Shown: positions 1 through 5,091 of the stretch, piece by piece | How the letters are laid out: each line of letters opens with the position of its first letter | How positions within the stretch are numbered: position 1 is the first letter of the stretch | Assembly: GCA_009777135.1 (NCBI GenBank) | Contig: WRMM01000147.1 | Location: 1-5,798, forward strand | Source of the DNA: Candidatus Fibrimonadales bacterium | Lineage (GTDB): Bacteria > Fibrobacterota > Fibrobacteria > Fibrobacterales > Fibrobacteraceae | Direction of reading: 5' to 3' | DNA length: 5,798 nucleotides | Notes under the pieces: generated by a model | What the model saw: the letters and a program-made list of their open reading frames with translations, nothing else | Told to the model about the DNA's origin: nothing | Databases searched by the model: none | Translations under genes and position numbers: made by a program

Positions 1-127
1 GTGCGGAGCTTTGCCATTGCAGATTCCCTGTGCTGGCGCACCTTTTCTTTTGTTAAGCCCGTGGTTTGCGCAATTTCTTGCAAATTGTTCTTTGCGCCGG
101 AATCAAAGCCGTAAAACAAATTTATAA
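1..127. repeat. Left copy of 127-bp terminal direct repeat
   Basis: The first 127 bases are identical, base for base, to the last 127 bases of the window. The repeat lies wholly inside the 3' part of the sigma-factor gene and has no mobile-element character: no inverted ends and no target duplication. An exact prefix/suffix match of 127 bases is what de Bruijn assemblers run at k=127 leave on a contig that closes on itself. I read it as an assembly overlap, not a biological repeat. Confidence 0.95.
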
Positions 128-830
128 CCTTTAGCTCGGTTGGGGTCAAATATTCTGAAAGCAGTTTTCTGATAAGACCCTTTCTGGTCTTTTGAAAGAA
201 CACGTTTGAAGCATCATCTGCGGTGTCGGGGGTTATGCTGATTAGGCTGGTATCGCCGTCTTCGCCAACAGGAGCATCCAAACTTGAGGATTTTACGCCC
301 ATTTGCAGGATTTTTTCTATTTCTTCTGCATTGTAGCGGCTATAGCCTTCCAGAGATTTTGGGTCTATAACCTGCGTTCCGCCCACAACCTGCTTTAACC
401 TGCCGCCTCTTCTATTGAAACGGCGCAAAATAAGCTCTTTTTCCGCGGAAATGCGCACAAGGCGGGCTTTTTCATTTATCGCTTTGATAATGTTTTGCCT
501 CACCCACCAAACGGCGTAGCTAATGAATTTTATGTTTTTAGACGAGTCAAAGCGCACAGCGGCTTCCATTAGCCCTAAATTGCCCTCATTTATCAAATCA
601 TTGAGATCCAGGCCCTGACCCTTATACAAATTTGCAACGCGTATAACAAAACGCAAGTTCGCCTTAACCAAATGGTTAAGAGCGGCTTTGTCGCCATTAG
701 ACACTCTTTGAAGCAAAAGATTTTCCTCTTCTCGCGTTAATAATGGTATTTGCGATATTTCATTCAAATACTGAAAATACACATTACGTTTTATCTTAGG
801 CTTTGCTTCTTTAACGATTTTCAACGTCAT
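1..830 (-). CDS. Sigma-70 family RNA polymerase sigma factor, 5' part (continues at 5671-5632)
   Basis: Directs RNA polymerase core to promoters. The frame opens at an ATG (830-828) and runs off the left edge without a stop. Joined through the terminal repeat it continues to a TAA at 5632-5634, giving 289 residues. Regions seen: 1.2 at about 16-50 (YFQYLNEISQIPLLTREEE), 2.1-2.4 at about 51-128 (DLINEGNLGLMEAA, ISYAVWWVRQNIIKA), region 3 at about 129-182, the 3.2 finger SLDAPVGEDGD at 183-193, and region 4 with its helix-turn-helix at about 218-276 (LTPTELKVI, LTKEKVRQHRESAMAKLR). It lacks the long acidic N-terminus of proteobacterial RpoD, like the short primary sigma factors of Bacteroidota and relatives. 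It could be the primary factor or an RpoS-like group 2 factor. It does not resemble FliA, although a sigma-28 site lies nearby. There is no Shine-Dalgarno before the ATG. A TATATT (843-848) 12 bases upstream could be a -10 giving a very short leader. Confidence 0.9.
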   Translation of the reverse strand, partial: MTLKIVKEAKPKIKRNVYFQYLNEISQIPLLTREEENLLLQRVSNGDKAALNHLVKANLRFVIRVANLYKGQGLDLNDLINEGNLGLMEAAVRFDSSKNIKFISYAVWWVRQNIIKAINEKARLVRISAEKELILRRFNRRGGRLKQVVGGTQVIDPKSLEGYSRYNAEEIEKILQMGVKSSSLDAPVGEDGDTSLISITPDTADDASNVFFQKTRKGLIRKLLSEYLTPTELKVINLFYGFDSGAKNNLQEIAQTTGLTKEKVRQHRESAMAKLR

Positions 831-971
831 AGACACAAATTTAATATATTTTTTCGTTTTTGTCACCTATTTTCTTGACTTTTAGTGATATAATGCAAAA
901 TTTCTTGGTTTTTCTGCATAAAAGAAACAAAAACTTCAAAGTTTTGTCAAAAAAAAGTCAATTTTTTGTGC

Positions 972-2348
972 TTAACCCCAGTCTTCTGCCATTGAGCGAT
1001 TTGGAAGCTCACGTTCAAAACAATTGTCCGAAAAATAGTCATTTTGCCTTGTTGAGCCTACAACGGCATGCCACAAAGCGCTTTCTGGGTCTATTTTTTT
1101 GCGTTCGCTAACAACGTAGCTCAAAGGAACAAGCACAAAAACGCCGCTAAAACTGCCTATCACAATATCCGTTTTGCCGGCCATAGCCGCATGAACGGCG
1201 TTTTCTGCCAGCTGAAAGCAGAAAATAGCGTCTGAGCTGTTTGCTGGGATGCTCCTTATTATGTAGCTTGGGTCTATGTACTTTATATTTATCTCTTTGC
1301 CGCTCTTTTTAAAGTGGGTATTGATTTTATCCATCAAAAAATGGCCTATATCGTGTTTCAGAACATTTCCGCTGGCATCTTTTTCTGCCTTTTCGCTGAA
1401 CAAGTCTTGCCCTGCGCCCTCTGCCACAACCATAACGGCGTGATTTTTGCGGCGATAGCGCCTTTCCAATGCGCTAAAAAGCCCTTCCAAGCCGTCTAGC
1501 ATAAGCGGAATTTCCGGTATTATGCAAAAATTGGTTACCGAGCTTGCAAGGCTTGCGTGCGCGGCTATAAATCCGGAATCCCTCCCCATAACTTTTACCA
1601 AGCCAAGCCCGTTTGGAATGCCGTTTGCCTCAACGTGGGCGCTTTTTATTATTTCTGCAGCGGACTGCACGCAGGTTTCAAAGCCAAATGTGCGGTCTAT
1701 GAGGTTCAAATCGTTGTCTATGGTTTTTGGAATGCAAACCACGGAAATGCAGGCTTTTCTTTTGGCAATTTCCCTAACTATGTCTTGTGCGCCGCGCAGG
1801 GTGCCGTCGCCGCCTATGCAGAACAGAATATTCACATTGAGCTGCATTGAGAGGGTGTCAACCATTATTTTAGGGTCTTGCTCGCCCCTTGAACTGCCTA
1901 AAATTGTGCCGCCGTCCTCGTGAATTTCATCTACGCTGTCTGGCGTAAGGCGTATTGCAGAAAGCCCGTAGCGCGGGTTTAAGCCCCTGTAGCCATAGCG
2001 AATGCCAAATATCATTCTAACGCCGTAATCGAATGTTAAAACCTCCACCAGCCCTTTTATAACATTGTTAAGCCCCGGGCACAAGCCGCCGCAGGTCACT
2101 ATTGCCACTCTTGTTTGAGCTGGGTCATAAAATAATTTTTGGCGCGGGCCGGCAATTTCCAAAGACGGAATGATCTCGTTTCTCTGCGCCAGAGATTCTA
2201 TTTGCGCAACTTCGGTAGCAAGGCTTATTCGGCTGTTTTCGTCAACAAAAGACTGCCCCTTGACTGGAGAGTTAATTTTTGCTTGCCCCAAAGAGTGGAC
2301 ATTCAAATTGAATTTTTTTGGGTTGGCGAGAATTTCTTTCAAGTGCAT
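972..2348 (-). CDS. 6-phosphofructokinase, trypanosome/spirochaete-type (PFK clade X), probably ATP-dependent
   Basis: Phosphorylates fructose 6-phosphate to fructose 1,6-bisphosphate in glycolysis; cytoplasmic. The 458 residues suit this long subfamily (E. coli PfkA has about 320). Visible motifs: AIVTCGGLCPGLNNVI at 82-97, GGTILGSSRG at 146-155, GGDGT at 179-183, PKTIDND at 207-213 with the catalytic Asp pair, MGRDSGF at 254-260 and YIDPSYIIRS at 357-366. The phosphoryl-donor determinants are mixed. GGDG carries the Gly typical of ATP-dependent enzymes, whereas PKTIDND carries the Lys typical of PPi-dependent enzymes. The same mix occurs in ATP-dependent trypanosomatid PFKs, so ATP is the likelier donor, but PPi cannot be excluded. 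The start at 2348 gives the usual N-terminal extension (NVHSLGQAKINSP), but no Shine-Dalgarno precedes it. The stop lies 141 bases before the sigma-factor start on the same strand. Confidence 0.93.
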   Translation of the reverse strand: MHLKEILANPKKFNLNVHSLGQAKINSPVKGQSFVDENSRISLATEVAQIESLAQRNEIIPSLEIAGPRQKLFYDPAQTRVAIVTCGGLCPGLNNVIKGLVEVLTFDYGVRMIFGIRYGYRGLNPRYGLSAIRLTPDSVDEIHEDGGTILGSSRGEQDPKIMVDTLSMQLNVNILFCIGGDGTLRGAQDIVREIAKRKACISVVCIPKTIDNDLNLIDRTFGFETCVQSAAEIIKSAHVEANGIPNGLGLVKVMGRDSGFIAAHASLASSVTNFCIIPEIPLMLDGLEGLFSALERRYRRKNHAVMVVAEGAGQDLFSEKAEKDASGNVLKHDIGHFLMDKINTHFKKSGKEINIKYIDPSYIIRSIPANSSDAIFCFQLAENAVHAAMAGKTDIVIGSFSGVFVLVPLSYVVSERKKIDPESALWHAVVGSTRQNDYFSDNCFERELPNRSMAEDWG

Positions 2349-2371
2349 AGAAGAAATGTAGTAAAAAACGC

Positions 2372-2398
2372 TAAAGTTTTCTCATTTTATGCCGATAT
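2372..2398 (+). promoter_or_regulatory. Sigma-28 (FliA) flagellar promoter
   Basis: TAAAGTTT (2372-2379), an 11-base spacer, then GCCGATAT (2391-2398). The consensus is TAAAGTTT-N11-GCCGATAA, so 15 of 16 bases match with exact spacing. It sits in the divergent gap upstream of the small Asn-rich protein and the flagellin, where a class 3 flagellar promoter is expected. The inferred transcript begins near 2405 and carries a leader of about 80 bases. Confidence 0.92.
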
Positions 2399-2417
2399 AT
2401 GGATTAGGATAGTTGTA

Positions 2418-2437
2418 TAGTAAATGCTGATTTACTA
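2418..2437 (+). other. Hairpin in the leader of the flagellin mRNA
   Basis: TAGTAAAT (2418-2425), loop GCTG, ATTTACTA (2430-2437) form a perfect 8-bp stem with a 4-base loop. It starts about 13 bases after the predicted sigma-28 start site and ends 35 bases before the Shine-Dalgarno of the first gene. There is no U-run after it, so it is not an intrinsic terminator. A 5' stabilising stem or a protein-binding site are possible roles. A dyad operator acting at the DNA level is also possible. Confidence 0.5.
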
Positions 2438-2472
2438 AATTATTCTAGTTGCGGATTAAAAACAGCCCGCAA

Positions 2473-2478
2473 AAGGAG
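2473..2478 (+). promoter_or_regulatory. Ribosome binding site deciding the start at 2485
   Basis: AAGGAG lies 6 bases before the ATG at 2485. The same frame could open at a TTG at 2449, but that codon has no such site. The ATG is therefore chosen as the start of the 69-residue protein. Confidence 0.85.
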
Positions 2479-2484
2479 TTTTTT

Positions 2485-2694
2485 ATGACCATAGAACCGA
2501 TTACGCCGGCAAAGACCGTAATTGCCCAGGAAAATAAAGACAATAATGTCGCAAAGTCTGGCATTGTTAACGCAAACGAAGAATTGGCTGGCGAAAAACT
2601 GACGAATCAAAGATTAAGCGATACTAAGGGCGCAAACGACAATAGCAATATGAATGATATTAAGAATGTTGAAGCAGTGGATGTTAAAGCATAG
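2485..2694 (+). CDS. Small Asn-rich, probably disordered protein upstream of flagellin
   Basis: A 69-residue protein of unknown function. It has no Phe, Tyr, Trp, Cys or His, about one residue in six is Asn, and it is rich in Lys, Glu, Asp and Ala. There is no signal peptide, membrane segment or recognisable domain, and the composition predicts an unfolded chain. It has a strong Shine-Dalgarno, is the first gene after the sigma-28 promoter, and is followed after 24 bases by flagellin. It is therefore probably co-expressed with the filament. A secreted flagellar substrate, an anti-sigma-28 (FlgM-like) factor or a leader-type peptide could all be this small and disordered, but I see no sequence match to FlgM or to FlaG. 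The reading frame, start and context are convincing; the function is unknown. Confidence 0.72.
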   Translation: MTIEPITPAKTVIAQENKDNNVAKSGIVNANEELAGEKLTNQRLSDTKGANDNSNMNDIKNVEAVDVKA

Positions 2695-2705
2695 GGATTC
2701 AAACA

Positions 2706-2714
2706 AGAGAGGTG
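2706..2714 (+). promoter_or_regulatory. Ribosome binding site of flagellin
   Basis: AGAGAGGTG, with its GAGG core ending 6 bases before the ATG at 2719. It supports that ATG over the second in-frame ATG at 2725. Confidence 0.75.
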
Positions 2715-2718
2715 CAAA

Positions 2719-3558
2719 ATGGCAATGCTAGTAGACAAAGCAACTGGGTTAGGGTTAAACCACCAGATAAATGAAAGGCAAAAGGCGCTTTCCAAAATCC
2801 ATGAGAAAATGGGCACAGGAAAGCGGATTAACCGCGCGCAAGACGATGCGGCAGGGCTGGCTGTTGCGAAATTGCTGGAATCCATGTCTCGCGGATACAA
2901 AGCGAACGCCATAAATATTGGCGATGCCATGAGCGCTCTGAACATAGGCGAAGGCGCAACGCAAGGCATATCCGATATGCTCAACCGCATGTACGAGCTA
3001 AGCGTTCAAGCCTCTAACGATACCTTGAACGATGACAATCGCAAGGATCTCAACCAAGAATTCCAGCAGCTGAAACAAGAAATTGACAGGCAAACAAAAG
3101 GCACGCAGTTCAACACGCAAGATTTGCTTTCAGGGCAAAGCCCTCTCAGCGACGGCACCGGCAAATTCCAAGTTGGCCCGAATGCGGGCGGTCCCAATGT
3201 AATAGATGTAGCAAAGTCTGACCTGCGCCCCGAAGCCCTTGGCATAATGAATATGGACATATCCTCCAGAGGAGGCGCGGCAGCGGCTATTGACGGCATA
3301 GGCCAAGCCAAAGAAACGGTTATAAGTTCAAGAGTCAACTTTGGCGTTCAGTACAACCGTTTGGAGCATACCTACAATAACAACGAAAACATGAATATCA
3401 ACACAACATCTGCGCTCCAGCTAATAGAAAGCCTGGATTTTGCTCTCGCAGCCATGGACAAAGCCAGAGAAGATATTCTAAACCAAAGTTCAATACTGGC
3501 GCAACGCAATTTCCAAGACATTTCAAGAAATTCAATGTTAGCATTATTGGGGAATTAG
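2719..3558 (+). CDS. Flagellin (short type, D0/D1 only)
   Basis: Structural subunit of the flagellar filament, exported through the flagellar type III apparatus. The N-terminal flagellin domain covers about 15-140: GTGKRINRAQDDAAGLAVAK at 32-51, then MYELSVQASNDT at 91-102 and TQFNTQDLLSG at 129-139. The short connector QVGPNAGGPNVIDV (151-164) precedes the C-terminal domain at about 188-279. That domain contains the heptad-like VNFGVQYNRLEHTYNN, and the terminal helix ends MLALLGN. At 279 residues it is close to the minimum for a flagellin and lacks the variable D2/D3 outer domains. An Ala/Gly stretch (GGAAAA, 185-190) marks the junction between the halves. The FliS-type chaperone follows after 6 bases. 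Expression is expected from the sigma-28 promoter at 2372. There is no signal peptide, so this is not a periplasmic FlaA-type sheath protein. Confidence 0.95.
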   Translation: MAMLVDKATGLGLNHQINERQKALSKIHEKMGTGKRINRAQDDAAGLAVAKLLESMSRGYKANAINIGDAMSALNIGEGATQGISDMLNRMYELSVQASNDTLNDDNRKDLNQEFQQLKQEIDRQTKGTQFNTQDLLSGQSPLSDGTGKFQVGPNAGGPNVIDVAKSDLRPEALGIMNMDISSRGGAAAAIDGIGQAKETVISSRVNFGVQYNRLEHTYNNNENMNINTTSALQLIESLDFALAAMDKAREDILNQSSILAQRNFQDISRNSMLALLGN

Positions 3559-3564
3559 GCTAGA

Positions 3565-3951
3565 GTGGAGAATTCTGCTTCAGACAATAATTGGGAAAAA
3601 AAAGAAGCGGTTCGTTTGTATGCTTATGGGGCGGCTTATACCGCCGGCAAATTGAAATCCCATCAAATGCTTTTGGAAAAGGCTTTGCTTCTTATGCATG
3701 CGGTTAGAACGGGCGACTTGGAAAAACGAGACCAAATGCAAAATATAGTTGCGTATTTGCAGGCAAGCTTAGACTTGGAACATGAGCAGGCGCATAATTT
3801 ATTCATAGTTTACGGGCATTTATGGGATGCTTTGGAAACAGCTACGCCAAAAACACTGGATTTGGCAGAAGAACTTTTAAGAGAAATAAGAGAATTAATA
3901 ATGGAAGTTCACCGCAGGCAGCCAAGACCTATCAAAAAGAAAAAGAAATAA
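3565..3951 (+). CDS. fliS: FliS-like flagellin export chaperone
   Basis: FliS binds the C-terminal helix of flagellin in the cytoplasm and keeps it monomeric until export. The 128 residues match the family in length and in a mostly helical pattern: KLKSHQMLLEKALLLMHAV (helix 2), then RDQMQNIVAYLQASLDLEHE with the family's helix-plus-LD pattern, then LFIVYGHLWDAL and LDLAEELLREIRELIMEV. The tail ends in a run of Lys. The match rests on pattern and position rather than a strict motif, but a gene of this size directly after flagellin is classically fliS. The start is a GTG six bases after the flagellin stop. The only purine-rich site is GGGGA inside the end of flagellin, rather distant, so translation is probably coupled to flagellin. 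Confidence 0.8.
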   Translation: MENSASDNNWEKKEAVRLYAYGAAYTAGKLKSHQMLLEKALLLMHAVRTGDLEKRDQMQNIVAYLQASLDLEHEQAHNLFIVYGHLWDALETATPKTLDLAEELLREIRELIMEVHRRQPRPIKKKKK

Positions 3952-4716
3952 ATGGAAAGCATTGCTATAAGAAATCTAAAATTTGACTATACTGTGCTTG
4001 CCGCATCGCTTTCTTATGCGGTATCCATGCCCAAAACGCTGCACATTTTGAATGGGGTTAATCTCTTTCTCCAAAAAGGCGATATACTTTGCATAACGGG
4101 AAAATCCGGCGAGGGCAAAAGCTCGCTTTTGCGGGTAATTGCAGGTTTGGAACGAGCCACATCCGGAAGCATCTCGCTTTTTGGCGAGCCTGTTAAGCCA
4201 AGCGAGTGGACAGCTTTATCTATGGCGCTAAAGGGTATTGGCTTTGTGTTTCAAAACGATGCTTTACTCTCTGACCTAACGGTAAAGGATAATATAGCGG
4301 TTCCGTTGCGCTATCACAAAATGGGAACGGAAGAAGAAATTGAGCAAAAAGCAAACCGCGCTTTGCTGCTTATGCTTGCGAGCAGTTTTGCAAATGAATA
4401 TCCCTATTCTCTTTCTCTTGGAATGCGAAAGCGAGTTGCCATTGCGCGTTCCTGGGCTTTAGACACAAAAATCCTCCTTTTAGACGAGCCTACCGCTGGC
4501 TTGGACAAAAGCAGCCGCATTAATCTTCTCTCTTTGATAGACAATCTCAGAGAGCTTTACAAAACCACTATTGTAATGGTAATAAGCGATTTGCAGGTAG
4601 CCCGTGATTTGAACAGCAAAATATCCTTTTTAATGGACAAAAAGCTAACCGAACCCATGTATTTTGATGAAATTAAACAAAGCAACGACCCTCGCCTCAA
4701 GGCTATGGTCAGCTAA
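3952..4716 (+). CDS. ABC transporter ATP-binding protein, MlaF-like, with degenerate motifs
   Basis: The nucleotide-binding subunit of an ABC transporter, 254 residues. Walker A is GKSGEGKSS at 50-58, the Q-loop is FQNDALLSDLTV with Gln101, Walker B is ILLLDEP at 174-180, and the D-loop is AGLD at 182-185. The closest family I recognise is MlaF (phospholipid transport with MlaE and MlaD), from the signature ending in GM, the RKRVAIAR helix and the C-terminal NDPRLKAMVS, which resembles the DPRVRQFL ending of MlaF. Two oddities stand out. The signature reads LSLGM rather than LSGGM, and the switch His after strand 8 is Ser212 (VISD for the usual VTHD or VSHD). Also unusual is a longer N-terminal segment (about 14-30) before the Walker A strand. 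The ATG abuts the stop of the FliS-like gene (TAAATG), with only an A-rich stretch before it, so it is translationally coupled to the flagellar genes. No permease or MlaD-like gene is present. Confidence 0.85.
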   Translation: MESIAIRNLKFDYTVLAASLSYAVSMPKTLHILNGVNLFLQKGDILCITGKSGEGKSSLLRVIAGLERATSGSISLFGEPVKPSEWTALSMALKGIGFVFQNDALLSDLTVKDNIAVPLRYHKMGTEEEIEQKANRALLLMLASSFANEYPYSLSLGMRKRVAIARSWALDTKILLLDEPTAGLDKSSRINLLSLIDNLRELYKTTIVMVISDLQVARDLNSKISFLMDKKLTEPMYFDEIKQSNDPRLKAMVS

Positions 4717-4726
4717 AGCGGATTAA

Positions 4727-4815
4727 CGGGAAGGGCGAGATTCGAACTCGCGGTGGGCTTTAGGCCCACACGTCCTTAGCAGGGACGCACCTTCGGCCAG
4801 CTCGGTCACCTTCCC
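4727..4815 (-). tRNA. tRNA-Ser, anticodon GCU
   Basis: An 89-base cloverleaf on the minus strand. The acceptor stem GGGAAGG (4815-4809) pairs fully with CCTTCCC, and the discriminator is G, as in serine tRNAs. The anticodon stem CGTCC/GGACG holds the loop CTGCTAA, with anticodon GCT at 4780-4778 (reads AGC and AGU). A long variable arm, GTGGGC-CTAAA-GCCCAC, marks class II. The T arm is GCGAG-TTCGAAT-CTCGC. The 3' CCA is not encoded: TTA follows the discriminator. It lies 10 bases from the stop of the convergent ABC gene, and no U-rich terminator is seen on either side. Confidence 0.97.
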
Positions 4816-4825
4816 AAGAGTGGTA

Positions 4826-4854
4826 AATATAGAAAAAAAATGCCGTGCCGTCAA
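4826..4854 (-). promoter_or_regulatory. Sigma-70 promoter of tRNA-Ser
   Basis: On the minus strand, TTGACG (4854-4849), a 17-base spacer, then TATATT (4831-4826). The -10 ends 10 bases before the tRNA, giving a predicted leader of only a few bases, typical for a tRNA gene. It lies in the gap after yidD, so the tRNA need not depend on readthrough from the upstream genes. Confidence 0.8.
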
Positions 4855-4878
4855 GGGAAATATATTTATCTGTTGTTA

Positions 4879-5091
4879 TTACTCAGGAACAGGGTCGTAG
4901 CCGCCCTTGCAGAATGGTTGGCAGCGCAAAATGCGGCAGGCTGATAGCCAAAGGCCTTTTATTATCCCGTGCGTTTCTATGGCTTCTATGGCGTAGTTTG
5001 AACAGGAGGGGTAAAATCTGCAGCAACCGCTGAAAAATGCTGGATGGATTTTTTGGTATAGTTTTATGGGCTTTATAAATAAAAATTTCAT
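4879..5091 (-). CDS. yidD: YidD, membrane protein insertion efficiency factor
   Basis: A small membrane-associated protein that assists YidC-dependent insertion of inner-membrane proteins. The 70 residues carry the whole family pattern: the N-terminal amphipathic helix KPIKLYQKIHP, CRFYPSCSNYA at 24-34, the ETHGIIKGLWLSACRILRCQPF stretch at 39-60 (first part typical HG..KG.WL, second RILRC.PF), and the C-terminal GGYDPVP at 63-69. The start ATG overlaps the stop of the upstream zinc-ribbon gene as ATGA, which indicates translational coupling. The gene commonly lies between rnpA and yidC. Here it instead follows a sigma-factor gene and a zinc-ribbon gene, and no rnpA, rpmH or yidC is near. Confidence 0.96.
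   Translation of the reverse strand: MKFLFIKPIKLYQKIHPAFFSGCCRFYPSCSNYAIEAIETHGIIKGLWLSACRILRCQPFCKGGYDPVPE

Noticed and set aside
1..127. Terminal repeat as an LTR, phage terminal redundancy or insertion-sequence end
   Set aside because: It is ordinary sigma-factor coding sequence, there are no phage or transposon genes, and the exact length of 127 fits an assembly k-mer overlap.
875..894. TTGACT (875-880) with TATAAT (889-894) as a complete sigma-70 promoter
   Set aside because: The spacer is 8 bases rather than about 17, so the two hexamers cannot act together. Only the extended -10 remains as a weak candidate.
930..945. AAAACT-TCAA-AGTTTT hairpin followed on the minus strand by a T-rich run, as a pfk terminator
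   Set aside because: The 6-bp stem has a single G-C pair and the T run is interrupted. It is too weak to call a terminator in DNA this AT-rich.
860..1111. 83-codon + strand frame across the PFK/sigma gap and the pfk 3' end
   Set aside because: Its second half is antisense to the PFK C-terminus, no Shine-Dalgarno is present, and the extended -10 at 886-894 lies inside the frame, not before it.
1522..1923. 133-codon open frame on the + strand inside pfk, with other + frames nearby
   Set aside because: It is antisense to strongly conserved PFK motifs, has no ribosome binding site and encodes no recognisable protein. It is a shadow of the pfk codon pattern.
2607..2990. 127-codon minus-strand frame opposite the start of flagellin
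   Set aside because: It overlaps the conserved flagellin N-terminal domain and the small upstream gene, has low-complexity hydrophobic content and no start signal.
4727..4815. tRNA-Ser as an attachment site of an integrative element
   Set aside because: There is no integrase, no duplicated tRNA 3' end and no direct repeat of tRNA sequence elsewhere in the window.
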